The translations under genes and the position numbers were made by a program. Of a stretch of 64,000 nucleotides of DNA, positions 7,452-16,477 are shown in pieces. The notes under the pieces were generated by a model that worked only from the letters and a program-made list of their open reading frames with translations, did not search any database and was not told the DNA's origin. Position 1 is the stretch's first letter. Each line of letters starts with the position of its first letter. This DNA is from JAUHWL01 sp964416385 (GTDB taxonomy: Bacteria > Bacteroidota > Bacteroidia > Flavobacteriales > Schleiferiaceae), in contig CAYQDW010000006.1 of the NCBI GenBank assembly GCA_964416385.1, forward strand, positions 1-64,000. Reading direction: 5' to 3'.

Positions 7452-9773
7452 ATGAAGAACAGATTATTGCTGTTGGTGATGCTATTAACGGCTACCGTTT
7501 ATGGCCAAAAAGGAACCTTTCGGGGTTTTGTGTATGAAAAAGCGAACGAAACCCCCATCCCCTTTGCCAATGTAACCTTTACAGGCACTAATATCGGACG
7601 CTCTACCAACACAGACGGCTATTTTCAAATTCAAGATATACCCGTAGGCACTTATACCGTAGAAGTTAGCTTTTTAGGATTTAAAACACAGGTTATTGAC
7701 GTTACCATACGCAATGGTAAAATCACTACAGAAACATTTTACCTAGAAGAGGAAACGCAAATGCTTGATGACGTGGTTATTAACGTTGAACGGCAAGAGC
7801 AAAAAACCAAGATTATGACCTCAGTGGTGTCTTTATCACCACGTAAGATTGCACAATTTAGTGTGGGTGGAGATCCTGATTTGGTACGCGCCATACAGGT
7901 AATACCGGGCGTTGTAACCAGTGGTGATCAAGGTGGCCAATTGTATATACGTGGTGGTGCGCCTATTCAAAACCTGGTGCTATTAGATGGTATGATTGTT
8001 TACAACCCATTTCACAGCATTGGTTTTTTCTCCGTTTTTGATACAGATATTTTACAATCTGCCGATGTATATACCGCAGGTTTTGGCGCAGAATATGGCA
8101 GCCGTAATTCTTCTGTTATGGACGTACGCACACGCGATGGTAACAGACAGCGCTTTGCTGGAAAAGCCTATGCCAGTACTTATATGTCTAAAATACTGTT
8201 AGAAGCGCCCATTGGTAAAAAACGAAAAAACGGGTTTGCACCTGCCTCCGTTTTGGTTAGTGCAAAAACTTCCTACCTCGATAAAACTTCGCCTGTACTT
8301 TATCCTTACGTAGAAACAGAATTTGCAGATGGATTGCCGTTTACCTTTAATGACATCTATGGGAAACTATCATTAAACGGCCGCGGCGGCAGCCGCATCT
8401 CTGGCTACGGCTTTTATTTTAGTGATGCTGTAAATCTAGATCCACAGCGCTCTATAAATTGGGATACTTGGGGCGTAGGCCTTGATTTTACGGTAATTCC
8501 GCCAAGCAGTAACACCCTTATAAAAGGTTCATTTGCCAGTTCTAGCTATTTCATACAATCTACAGAATTAATCGGTCAACCAAGAAACAGCCGCATTAAT
8601 GGATTTAATATGGCTTTAGACTTTACATACTTTGTTCGTGAGAGCGATGAGATTAAATATGGCATTCAGGCCATTGGTTATGAAACGGATTATGTGTTTA
8701 CCAATAGCATTGGCCTTCAAAGTAGCGAGGCCCAAAACACCACAGAATTAGGTGCCTTTTTTAAGTATCGATTTGTAAGTACACGCATTTTGGTAGAACC
8801 AGGTATGCGCGTTCAATATTATGGTTCATTAGGAGAATTGAGCCTAGAACCAAGAGTAGGATTAAAAGTAAACATCACAGAGGCTGTGCGTTTTAAAGCT
8901 TCTGGCGGATTATATTCTCAAAACCTTGTAGCTGCAAATAGTGACCGCGATGTGGTTAACCTCTTTTATGGCTTTTTAAGCGGACCAGAGGATTTACCGA
9001 AGCAATTTAGAGGCGAAGATCTAAACAGTAAATTACAAAAGGCCGCCCATGCCGTTGCAGGTGTGGAGGTTTCTCTTGGTAAAAACCTAGACATCAATAT
9101 TGAGGCGTACCTCAAAGATTTTAGTCAATTGACTAACGTAAACCGCAACAAACTTTTCCCAAATGAGCCCGTATATAGCGACCGGCCAGAGATATTACGC
9201 AAAGATTTTATCATAGAAAAAGGCTTTGCCTATGGTTATGATTTTCTTCTAAAATATAACGTTGCACGCTATAGCATTTGGGCGGCTTATTCATGGAGCA
9301 AGGTAACGCGCGATGATGGCATACAAGAATATCCGCCATTTTTTGACAGAAGGCACAACATAAACCTAGTTTTGAGCTATTTCTGGGGGCGTAACAATGT
9401 TTGGGAGGCCAGTTGCCGTTGGAATTTTGGCTCAGGATTTCCGTTTACGCAAACACAAGGTTATTACCCACAAATTGGCTTTGTTGACCCTAATAGTGGA
9501 AAACCTCAAATAGACTTTGACTACACCACGGCTAATGGGCAAGGTGGTATTTTGTATGGCACACTTAATGGCGGAAGGCTCCCTGCATACCACCGTTTAG
9601 ACCTTTCTGTAAAACGTACTTTTAAGTTGCAAAATGAAACCAGTTTAGAAGTCTCTTTTGGCGCAACAAATATGTACAACAGAGAGAATATCTTCTATTT
9701 TGATCGTGTGGAAGCAAAACGGGTAAACCAGCTTCCCATTATGCCAACCGTTAGTGCGGCTTTTGCATTTTAA
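7452..9773 (+). CDS. TonB-dependent outer membrane receptor with N-terminal carboxypeptidase-like domain
   Basis: A 773-aa outer membrane protein. It has a signal peptide (MKNRLLLLVMLL, cut near VYG/Q), then a CarbopepD_reg_2-type domain (GFVYEKANETPIPFANVTF to about residue 110), a plug domain with LYIRGGAPIQNLVLLDG, and a long beta-barrel ending in a C-terminal phenylalanine (AAFAF), as usual for BamA substrates. It imports an unknown ligand with TonB energy. No SusD partner follows, so it is not a classical polysaccharide-utilisation pair. The ATG at 7452 gives the signal peptide. Confidence 0.85.
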   Translation: MKNRLLLLVMLLTATVYGQKGTFRGFVYEKANETPIPFANVTFTGTNIGRSTNTDGYFQIQDIPVGTYTVEVSFLGFKTQVIDVTIRNGKITTETFYLEEETQMLDDVVINVERQEQKTKIMTSVVSLSPRKIAQFSVGGDPDLVRAIQVIPGVVTSGDQGGQLYIRGGAPIQNLVLLDGMIVYNPFHSIGFFSVFDTDILQSADVYTAGFGAEYGSRNSSVMDVRTRDGNRQRFAGKAYASTYMSKILLEAPIGKKRKNGFAPASVLVSAKTSYLDKTSPVLYPYVETEFADGLPFTFNDIYGKLSLNGRGGSRISGYGFYFSDAVNLDPQRSINWDTWGVGLDFTVIPPSSNTLIKGSFASSSYFIQSTELIGQPRNSRINGFNMALDFTYFVRESDEIKYGIQAIGYETDYVFTNSIGLQSSEAQNTTELGAFFKYRFVSTRILVEPGMRVQYYGSLGELSLEPRVGLKVNITEAVRFKASGGLYSQNLVAANSDRDVVNLFYGFLSGPEDLPKQFRGEDLNSKLQKAAHAVAGVEVSLGKNLDINIEAYLKDFSQLTNVNRNKLFPNEPVYSDRPEILRKDFIIEKGFAYGYDFLLKYNVARYSIWAAYSWSKVTRDDGIQEYPPFFDRRHNINLVLSYFWGRNNVWEASCRWNFGSGFPFTQTQGYYPQIGFVDPNSGKPQIDFDYTTANGQGGILYGTLNGGRLPAYHRLDLSVKRTFKLQNETSLEVSFGATNMYNRENIFYFDRVEAKRVNQLPIMPTVSAAFAF

Positions 9774-9811
9774 TAGTTGAATTTAAATGACCTGCCCTTA
9801 AACAGATTGGT

Positions 9812-9819
9812 TAATTTTG
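9812..9819 (+). promoter_or_regulatory. -7 promoter box for pyrG
   Basis: TAATTTTG matches TAnnTTTG, 13 nt before an ATG at 9833 and 34 nt before the preferred pyrG ATG at 9854. No good -33 element. Confidence 0.4.
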
Positions 9820-9853
9820 CCGCGTTTTTAAAATGCGGAAAGCACGGGTTTTT

Positions 9854-11470
9854 ATGGCAAACACAAAATACATCTTTGTTACTGGTGGTGTAACAAGCTC
9901 TCTAGGTAAAGGCATTATCTCATCATCACTGGCAGCATTGTTACAAGCACGCGGCTATTCCGTTACCATACAGAAACTAGACCCCTATATTAATATAGAC
10001 CCTGGCACCTTAAATCCTTATGAGCACGGTGAATGTTATGTAACCAATGATGGTGCAGAAACAGACCTTGATTTAGGCCATTATGAACGGTTTTTAAATC
10101 GGCCAACCAGCCAGGCCAACAATGTTACAACCGGTAGAATTTATCAAACGGTTATAGACAAAGAGCGCAGGGGCGACTTTTTGGGGAAAACGGTTCAAGT
10201 TATTCCACATATTACAGATGAAATCAAACGTAGAATCCAACTTTTAGGCAATACGGGCGAGTTTGAAATAGTTATTACAGAAATTGGTGGCACCGTTGGC
10301 GATATTGAGGCACTACCCTACATTGAAAGTGTTAGGCAGCTGCGTTGGGAAATGGGCGATGATTGTATTGTTATACATCTCACCCTAGTACCTTATCTAA
10401 GCGCTACCGGCGAGTTAAAAACAAAGCCCACACAGCACAGTGTAAAAGCACTACAAGAAAGTGGCGTACAGCCAGATATTTTGGTTTGCCGTACAGAACA
10501 TGAATTGGGCGATGACATCAAGCGGAAGCTGGCACTTTTTTGCAACGTTAAAAAAGAAGCCGTTATTGAGTCTGCAGATGCAAGCACAATTTATGAAGTG
10601 CCCATTATGATGCACAAAGAGCGCTTAGACGAAGTGGCGCTTAAGAAGCTAAATCTCCCCACTAAAAATGAACCAGATCTTTCGCGCTGGCGCGAGTTTT
10701 TAACGCGACTTAAATATCCTGAACATGAGGTAGAAATTGGCCTCATCGGTAAGTATGTTGAGTTAAAAGACTCTTATAAAAGTATTGCAGAAGCGCTAAT
10801 ACATGCTGGTTCTGAAACGGAGACCCGCGTTAAAGTTCGCTGGATACACTCTGAAAAATTGCGCCCTGATAATGTGCAGCGCCATTGCAAAGACCTAGAC
10901 GGCATCTTGGTAGCACCGGGCTTTGGCGAGCGTGGCTTTGAAGGAAAAATAGCCACGGTACAATATGCACGTGAGCATAACATCCCGTTTTTTGGTATTT
11001 GCTTTGGGATGCAAGCGGCCGTTATTGAGTTTGCGCGAAACGTAATAGGCTGGAAAGATGCCCATACCACTGAGGTAGATCCAAAGATTGAACATGCCGT
11101 TATTGACCTCATGGAAGCGCAAAAGAAAGTGGTAAATATGGGGGGCACCATGCGCTTGGGCGCAAATGATTGTCTACTAACCAAAGATTCTTTGGCATAC
11201 GGTATATACAAGCGCGAAATGATTAGCGAAAGACATCGCCATCGCTTTGAATTTAATAACGCTTACCTCCAAGATTTTGAAGCCAATGGTATGCGCGCCA
11301 CTGGCACAAATCCCAAAACAGGACTCGTAGAAATTATTGAAATTGAAAATCATCCATTTTTTGTTGGCGTTCAATTTCACCCAGAATATAAAAGCACTGT
11401 TGCCAATCCGCACCCGCTTTTTGTTCATTTTATAAAAGCGGCTATAAGTAAAAGTGCCTCAAACAACTAA
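9854..11470 (+). CDS. pyrG: CTP synthase
   Basis: CTP synthase makes CTP from UTP with ATP and glutamine, a cytoplasmic step of pyrimidine synthesis. The protein (538 aa) has the N-terminal synthase domain beginning KYIFVTGGVTSSLGKGI and the UTP/Mg regions, then a class I glutamine amidotransferase domain with nucleophile C383 in GICFGMQ and the His/Glu pair in QFHPEYKS. The ATG at 9854 (MANTKYIFVTGG) fits the family start; an in-frame ATG at 9833 adds 7 residues. yidC begins 2 nt after its stop, a pyrG-yidC pairing that suggests one transcript. Confidence 0.97.
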   Translation: MANTKYIFVTGGVTSSLGKGIISSSLAALLQARGYSVTIQKLDPYINIDPGTLNPYEHGECYVTNDGAETDLDLGHYERFLNRPTSQANNVTTGRIYQTVIDKERRGDFLGKTVQVIPHITDEIKRRIQLLGNTGEFEIVITEIGGTVGDIEALPYIESVRQLRWEMGDDCIVIHLTLVPYLSATGELKTKPTQHSVKALQESGVQPDILVCRTEHELGDDIKRKLALFCNVKKEAVIESADASTIYEVPIMMHKERLDEVALKKLNLPTKNEPDLSRWREFLTRLKYPEHEVEIGLIGKYVELKDSYKSIAEALIHAGSETETRVKVRWIHSEKLRPDNVQRHCKDLDGILVAPGFGERGFEGKIATVQYAREHNIPFFGICFGMQAAVIEFARNVIGWKDAHTTEVDPKIEHAVIDLMEAQKKVVNMGGTMRLGANDCLLTKDSLAYGIYKREMISERHRHRFEFNNAYLQDFEANGMRATGTNPKTGLVEIIEIENHPFFVGVQFHPEYKSTVANPHPLFVHFIKAAISKSASNN

Positions 11471-11472
11471 GT

Positions 11473-13251
11473 ATGGAAGAGTTTAAAATAGATCGTAACC
11501 AAATTATTGGTTTTGTTTTAATAGGTGTAATCATGTTGCTTTTTGCATGGTGGAATGCAGAAAATGCACCTGTAAATACTTCACCAAATCAAACCACCAA
11601 TACCACAACCGTTGTTGAAGATTCTTCAAAAACTGCGGCTGCTATCACAGAAACACCAATTGCAGAAGCTGTTTTAGATACAGGCGCTGTAGCTTCAATT
11701 AAAGACACCTTTTTTACGATTGAGAATGATTTAATCAAACTTACCATTTCTGGTCAAGGTGCTTTGTTAACTAAAGCAGAACTTAAAAAATACCATACTT
11801 GGGATACCCTCCCCCTAATGCTTATTGATAGCAACATGCTTTTGGCCGTGCGCGTAGGCACTTTGGGAAGCAGTATTACTGGCATTTATTCAGGAACTAC
11901 ACAGCGAAACGACAGTTCTACCACACTTGCTCTACAACATACCAATGAGAATGGACAAACTTTTGCGGTAACCTATACCCTACCGGATAGCAGCTATCAA
12001 GTGCATGTAAATGTGCAAGGCGAAGGTTTTGGCACTGCTGCCAATGACCTTTATCTAGACTGGCAATTAGACGGTTTGCGCACCGAAAAAAGTATAGACA
12101 TGGAGCGCCAAACTTCTACCATATATTATTGGCAAGAAGATGATTATGACTATTTAAGCGTTCGTGGAGAAGATGATGAGACACTAGAAAATTTAAAGTG
12201 GATAGGCTACAAGCAACAATTCTTTAGCAGCATTTTAGAGCCCAATTTGCCAATTAAGTCTTCTCGTATGGCTATTGCGCCATTTGAAGATGCTGATTTG
12301 GTAAAGCGTTTTAAAAGCGAAAACAATTTTGGCCCTGTAACTGGCGCTTTTAATCTCTCATACAACCTCTACCTTGGGCCAAATAAATATGAAATACTAA
12401 AAAGTTATGGCAGCGACTATAGCGATATCATAGATTTTGGCTGGGGTATTTTTGGTTGGATTGGTAAAGGTGTAGTTATTCCAATTTTTAACTGGCTAGA
12501 AGATTACGGTATCAATTATGGCATTATCATCCTAATAATGGCCATCATTATTAAGTTGGTTCTATTTCCGCTTACCTATCAAAGCTATAAAAGCATGGCT
12601 AAAATGCGTGTTTTAAAGCCAGAAATGGATGAGCTGAATGAAAAATTCAAAGACAAAGATCCCGTAAAGAAGAATCAAGCGGTTATGGAGTTGTACCAGC
12701 AAGCAGGTGTAAACCCGCTTGGCGGTTGTATTCCGATGTTGGTGCAAATGCCCATTCTTATTGCTATGTTCCGCTTTTTCCCGGCGAGCTTTGAGCTGCG
12801 TCAGCAGCCCTTTTTATGGGCCAAAGACCTGAGCACTTACGATGCCATTTTTAGTTGGCAAGCACAAATTCCGCTGCTTAGTGATATCTACGGCAACCAC
12901 ATTAGTTTGTTCACCATTTTAATGACCATTAGTACTTTGGTGTATACTTGGCTAAACAGCCAAATGCAAGGCAATACCAATCAAATTCCTGGCATGAAAT
13001 ACATCATGTATGGTATGCCTGTGATGCTGCTATTCTGGTTTAACAGTTATTCTGCTGGTTTGAGTTATTACTATTTTGTGGCAAACGTTATCACGTTCAC
13101 ACAGCAGTTTATCATCCGGAGAACCATGAATGAAGATGCTATTCATGCAAAGATTCAAGCGAAGCGCTCTGGCCCTAAAAAGAAGAAAAGCAAGTTTGCA
13201 CAGCGTTTAGAAGAAGTACAAAAAGCACAAGCAGGTAAAAAAGGACGTTAA
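11473..13251 (+). CDS. yidC: Membrane protein insertase YidC
   Basis: YidC inserts and folds inner-membrane proteins, alone or with SecYEG. The 592-aa protein has an N-terminal membrane anchor (IIGFVLIGVIMLLFAWW), a large periplasmic beta-domain to about residue 340, then the conserved hydrophobic core from INYGIIILIMAIIIKLVLF with five membrane segments and the cytoplasmic coiled-coil region rich in charged residues. MYQQAGVN-type and GGCIPMLVQMP signatures are present as LYQQAGVNPLGGCIPMLVQ. The tail is strongly basic (PKKKKSKF, AGKKGR), as in members that contact ribosomes. It directly follows pyrG. Confidence 0.97.
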   Translation: MEEFKIDRNQIIGFVLIGVIMLLFAWWNAENAPVNTSPNQTTNTTTVVEDSSKTAAAITETPIAEAVLDTGAVASIKDTFFTIENDLIKLTISGQGALLTKAELKKYHTWDTLPLMLIDSNMLLAVRVGTLGSSITGIYSGTTQRNDSSTTLALQHTNENGQTFAVTYTLPDSSYQVHVNVQGEGFGTAANDLYLDWQLDGLRTEKSIDMERQTSTIYYWQEDDYDYLSVRGEDDETLENLKWIGYKQQFFSSILEPNLPIKSSRMAIAPFEDADLVKRFKSENNFGPVTGAFNLSYNLYLGPNKYEILKSYGSDYSDIIDFGWGIFGWIGKGVVIPIFNWLEDYGINYGIIILIMAIIIKLVLFPLTYQSYKSMAKMRVLKPEMDELNEKFKDKDPVKKNQAVMELYQQAGVNPLGGCIPMLVQMPILIAMFRFFPASFELRQQPFLWAKDLSTYDAIFSWQAQIPLLSDIYGNHISLFTILMTISTLVYTWLNSQMQGNTNQIPGMKYIMYGMPVMLLFWFNSYSAGLSYYYFVANVITFTQQFIIRRTMNEDAIHAKIQAKRSGPKKKKSKFAQRLEEVQKAQAGKKGR

Positions 13252-13341
13252 GTCTTAAAAGCCTTTTTGGTTAAGTAACAGCTCATACAAGCGTAATTAT
13301 TACCTGTGTAAGCACGCGTTTAAACCACGTAATCATTTGGG

Positions 13342-13349
13342 TATATTTG
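13342..13349 (+). promoter_or_regulatory. -7-type promoter box in the yidC downstream region
   Basis: TATATTTG, an exact TAnnTTTG match, lies in non-coding DNA 91 nt after yidC with no gene in front of it. Only a partial -33 (GTTT, 20 nt upstream) is seen. It could drive the possible small RNA that follows. Confidence 0.3.
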
Positions 13350-13355
13350 GTGGCA

Positions 13356-13600
13356 TAACCCTTATTTTATGCTGCTTTAACGCTTTAAGAAGAGCAGCGC
13401 AAACGCCATTGGCTTATATAAGCTACATTCTATGGCTGAATAAAACTAAATGTTAAAGCACTTTTGTTAATCCAACTTAAGTCCCAGCTCTCTCACAATC
13501 TGTAAAACAAAACCTGTGACTTTTTTGCGTTGAGGTGATAAGATTTAACGAAAAAGTACGGCACAAAAAAAAGCCCTCACCAATGGCAAGGGCTTTCTTT
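13356..13600 (+). ncRNA. Possible structured non-coding RNA
   Basis: Downstream of the box at 13342 the sequence folds into nested inverted repeats: an outer stem TTTTAT (13365-13370) with ATAAAA (13440-13445); a hairpin GCTGCT (13371-13376) with AGCAGC (13393-13398); and a hairpin GCCAT (13405-13409) with ATGGC (13432-13436) that encloses the palindrome GCTTATATAAGC (13412-13423). The hairpin at 13570-13596 could end it. No known RNA family is recognised, and the ends are guesses. Short AT-rich stems arise by chance, so confidence is low. Confidence 0.25.
13565..13600 (-). terminator. Rho-independent terminator of the Omp28-like lipoprotein gene
   Basis: Stem AAAGCCCT (13570-13577) with AGGGCTTT (13589-13596), loop of 11 nt. 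Read on the minus strand it is followed by eight T residues, 13 nt past the stop of the gene at 13614. It may also act weakly on plus-strand transcripts. Confidence 0.8.
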
Positions 13601-13613
13601 ATTTCTTCGGCTT

Positions 13614-14549
13614 TTAGTTTGTATTGCCAAAATGGCTCATGTAACCATTCACGTAATCATAACCGCCAGAACCATCTGTGCGTAAGCGCCAAACAATGGT
13701 AGCAACAGATAATCCAGTTTCAAAAGGTGCTAAAGATGTTTTAGGAATACTCAAAAGTATTGGTGTGTTTTTTGTACCTAAAATATCACCCTCAATAAAA
13801 TCGCGACCAAAAGGATTTACTTCTGCCAATGGCAAGCCCCAAGGGTTAGCAGTATTGGCAGGCGTGAAAAGAACTTCAATATGGTCATAGTTATCACCAG
13901 CCTTAACTTGAGGTTCGCCATTAACAACAGCTGCATTTTGTGCCCACTTTGTAGGTGTGCTACCTGCGCCTGTTTGTACAATTGGCACGCTGCTCACTTG
14001 GTTCAAATCTAGACCTCCACCGTAATCTTTTGCCAATACACCATCTAAAATGAGGTAGCTGTTGATGAGGTAATCTTCGTTGTATGAATCTGTAAATACC
14101 TCAATCTTAGCATATACATTATAAGATGTGTCTGTTGTTACTACCGCGTGGTTTACGCCAAGTGTTGGTACCAAATTTATGTATGCAGGAATTTTACCTT
14201 CTGGGCTCTGCCCTGCATCTTCATTCATTACATAAAAATTAGGAACACCTTGTGTGGGGTAATTGTCATCCCAAAGTCCACTAACAGGAAGTGTTAAATC
14301 ATCCCCATTGTGTACTGCAATAGGTAAAATGGCATCACCTAAAAAGGCGTCAAGTGCAATCATTTTCTCTGCCCCATTCGGACAAAACTGGCACCATGCT
14401 CCAGTTTGTTCAACAACTAAAACGCGCTGTTTAGCGTCTACAGTTAGTGCATCTGTTGGGTAAGTATCATTTGAGGAAGTTGGTTCGGTTTCTTTACAAC
14501 CGCCTAAAAGTAGGCCTCCTGCTAAAATGAATAATCCTAATTTCTTCAT
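13614..14549 (-). CDS. Omp28-related outer membrane lipoprotein with thioredoxin-like CxxC
   Basis: A 311-aa lipoprotein. The start at 14549 gives MKKLGLFILAGGLLLGGC with a lipobox and lipidated C18; a TTG further upstream would add 9 residues and spoil the signal. The N-terminal third contains a thioredoxin-like redox motif, WCQFC (C53, C56) in EQTGAWCQFCPNGAEK, and the pattern GVPNFYVM corresponds to the cis-proline loop. This matches Omp28-type proteins of Porphyromonas and other Bacteroidota, whose precise role is not settled. The C-terminal half is beta-rich. Stand-alone gene with its own terminator. Confidence 0.8.
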   Translation of the reverse strand: MKKLGLFILAGGLLLGGCKETEPTSSNDTYPTDALTVDAKQRVLVVEQTGAWCQFCPNGAEKMIALDAFLGDAILPIAVHNGDDLTLPVSGLWDDNYPTQGVPNFYVMNEDAGQSPEGKIPAYINLVPTLGVNHAVVTTDTSYNVYAKIEVFTDSYNEDYLINSYLILDGVLAKDYGGGLDLNQVSSVPIVQTGAGSTPTKWAQNAAVVNGEPQVKAGDNYDHIEVLFTPANTANPWGLPLAEVNPFGRDFIEGDILGTKNTPILLSIPKTSLAPFETGLSVATIVWRLRTDGSGGYDYVNGYMSHFGNTN

Positions 14550-14629
14550 TTTTTGTTCGATTTTAAGTGCTGCCAATATACTAATTTGGATATTCTAATT
14601 AAGAGAAATTGAGTCATCGCGCCAAAGGG

Positions 14630-15649
14630 CTAGTTAAAGAGGATATCTATAAAAACAGGAAGGTGATCACTGTAGCCGCCTACAAAGAAATTGCCCTTCC
14701 ATGACCTCGCAGGATAGTAATCTCCATATTTATCATCATTTACCAATAAAAATGATTGATTAAAAACAAATGCCCGCGGCAGGTATAATTGCAGATTCTG
14801 CCCCTGAACAAGACTTGGTGAAACCAACATTTGATCTAGATAGTCCCAAACACCGCGATATTTATGTGACCCTTCTGTAACTGGCAAATTAGCCATGAGG
14901 TTGTTTAACGGATAGGTTTCTGCTGCACTTATATATTGCAAACTAGCATCAATTGGCGCATCATTAAAATCGCCCATAACAACGATTGCCGCTTGTTCAT
15001 CCTGCATTAAAATGCTATCTGTTTTGCTTTTTAACCGTTCTGCAGCAAATAGGCGCTTATGTTCTGATGCTGCTTGTCCACCTCTTCTAGAAGGCCAGTG
15101 ATTCACAAAGACATGAATTGTGTCTTGAGCATTCACCAAAAATTTCGCGTATAGAATGTCGCGTGTTCGTACATTTTCTGCGCGCATTTTTATCGGTTCA
15201 GAATACAACACCTCCATGAGATCTGCATTGTAACACAACCCAACATCTATACCTCTGGGGTCGTCACTGTCATAATGTACAATGCCATAATTTGTACCAG
15301 AGAACACCCCATGTGCACATAGATCAAGCAATACAGATCGGTTTTCAATTTCGGCAAAGCCAACAATTTCAGGTGCCTGCCATCCACCAACTGCGCGTAT
15401 GGTTTTAGCGAGATTCGCAATTTTTGTGCGATACTTTATGGTGTTCCACTCTTTTTCACTGGTAGGTAAAAACTCCTCATCTTGTATGTTCGCATCGGCA
15501 ATGGTATCAAACAAATTTTCCACGTTATAAAATACTATGCGCATAGATTTTCCTTTACGGTCTTGATCTAAAACGTCATCCAGCGTTTGTGCTTTACCCC
15601 AAAAAGAAATTATGGCAACAAGTGCAGTGGTGATGAAGATGCGCGGCAT
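14630..15649 (-). CDS. Secreted endonuclease/exonuclease/phosphatase-family protein
   Basis: A 339-aa protein with a signal peptide (MPRIFITTALVAIISFWGKAQ) followed by an EEP-superfamily domain. Family hallmarks seen: FYNVENLFD near residue 40, EIVGFAEIENR (metal-binding glutamate), VFVNHWPSRRGG, VVMGDFNDAP, and the final YSDHLPVF catalytic histidine motif. Members cleave phosphodiester bonds of nucleic acids or act on phospholipids. Export suggests use of extracellular DNA or nucleotides as a phosphate source, which is inference. The ATG at 15649 is chosen because it gives the signal peptide. It is divergent from the PAP2 phosphatase gene, whose start lies 36 bp away. Confidence 0.82.
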   Translation of the reverse strand: MPRIFITTALVAIISFWGKAQTLDDVLDQDRKGKSMRIVFYNVENLFDTIADANIQDEEFLPTSEKEWNTIKYRTKIANLAKTIRAVGGWQAPEIVGFAEIENRSVLLDLCAHGVFSGTNYGIVHYDSDDPRGIDVGLCYNADLMEVLYSEPIKMRAENVRTRDILYAKFLVNAQDTIHVFVNHWPSRRGGQAASEHKRLFAAERLKSKTDSILMQDEQAAIVVMGDFNDAPIDASLQYISAAETYPLNNLMANLPVTEGSHKYRGVWDYLDQMLVSPSLVQGQNLQLYLPRAFVFNQSFLLVNDDKYGDYYPARSWKGNFFVGGYSDHLPVFIDILFN

Positions 15650-15685
15650 AAGTGATAATTTGCGGCCAAAATACAATCCCCTGTT

Positions 15686-16477
15686 ATGAAGTGGTATATC
15701 ATCGTGATATATTTTTTGTGCGTTCTAAATGTTCAAGGTCAGGCGGTACATCCACCAGAAAAAGGATACCTTAAAAGTTATCTCACCGACACCCGCTTAA
15801 TCATAGAACAACCTTTACGCTGGAAGGGCAAGCAATGGTTGGCCTTTGGTGGTGCTGCCGCAACATTTGGGGTATTGTTTGCAAACGACTTAAACATCCA
15901 CACAACCTTTCAGCGCAACCGCACGTCTGGAACAGCATGGGTTTCTCAATACATGGCAGAGCCTTTTGGGAGTGGCTTATATACGCTACCTGCGCTCGGT
16001 ATTTTATATGGCGCAGGATGGCTTTCTGAAAATGAAAAAAATCGCTATGTGGCATTAAAAGGCATGGAAGCCTGGATATTAACGGGTGGCGCTACACTTG
16101 TATTAAAGCAATTGGCACATCGGCAGCGACCTAACGAGGGCGATCAACCTAACCCATATTTTTGGCGCGGACCATACGCTTTAACGAGCAACAGTACATC
16201 ATTTCCGTCTGGACATACATCTACTGCATTTGCAGTTGCTGCCGTAATTGCAGGTAGCTACGATGTTTGGTGGATTAAAACTTTGAGCTATGGGTGCGCA
16301 ACTTTAACCGGATTAAGTCGCATTCATGATGGCAAGCATTGGGCGAGTGATGTTTTTGCAGGTGCCCTTTTAGGCTGGTGGATTGGCCATAGTGTATTGA
16401 AAAACGCTGGGCCGGTTTTATGGGGTGTGTCTGGTAGTAGCAATCAATTTTCAGGCACCTTGGTTTGGCGTTTCTGA
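15686..16477 (+). CDS. PAP2-family lipid phosphatase
   Basis: A 263-aa protein with an N-terminal signal or anchor (MKWYIIVIYFLCVLNVQGQA) and the three PAP2 active-site motifs: K141-x6-R148-P149 (KQLAHRQRP), P174-S-G-H177 (FPSGHTS), and S211-R-x5-H218-x3-D222 (SRIHDGKHWASD). Such enzymes remove phosphate from phosphatidic acid, undecaprenyl pyrophosphate or lipid A. The longer N-terminal region and predicted periplasmic location resemble outer-membrane-associated Bacteroidota members. Substrate unknown. Its last 34 bp overlap the end of the convergent gene at 16444. Confidence 0.85.
   Translation: MKWYIIVIYFLCVLNVQGQAVHPPEKGYLKSYLTDTRLIIEQPLRWKGKQWLAFGGAAATFGVLFANDLNIHTTFQRNRTSGTAWVSQYMAEPFGSGLYTLPALGILYGAGWLSENEKNRYVALKGMEAWILTGGATLVLKQLAHRQRPNEGDQPNPYFWRGPYALTSNSTSFPSGHTSTAFAVAAVIAGSYDVWWIKTLSYGCATLTGLSRIHDGKHWASDVFAGALLGWWIGHSVLKNAGPVLWGVSGSSNQFSGTLVWRF

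Larger units (their letters stand above)
13252..13613. other. 362-bp intergenic region after yidC
   Basis: No convincing coding region on either strand. It holds a -7-type promoter box (13342), a foldable stretch (about 13365-13445), and a hairpin terminator (13565-13600) placed to end the minus-strand lipoprotein gene. The remainder shows nothing recognisable. Confidence 0.6.
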
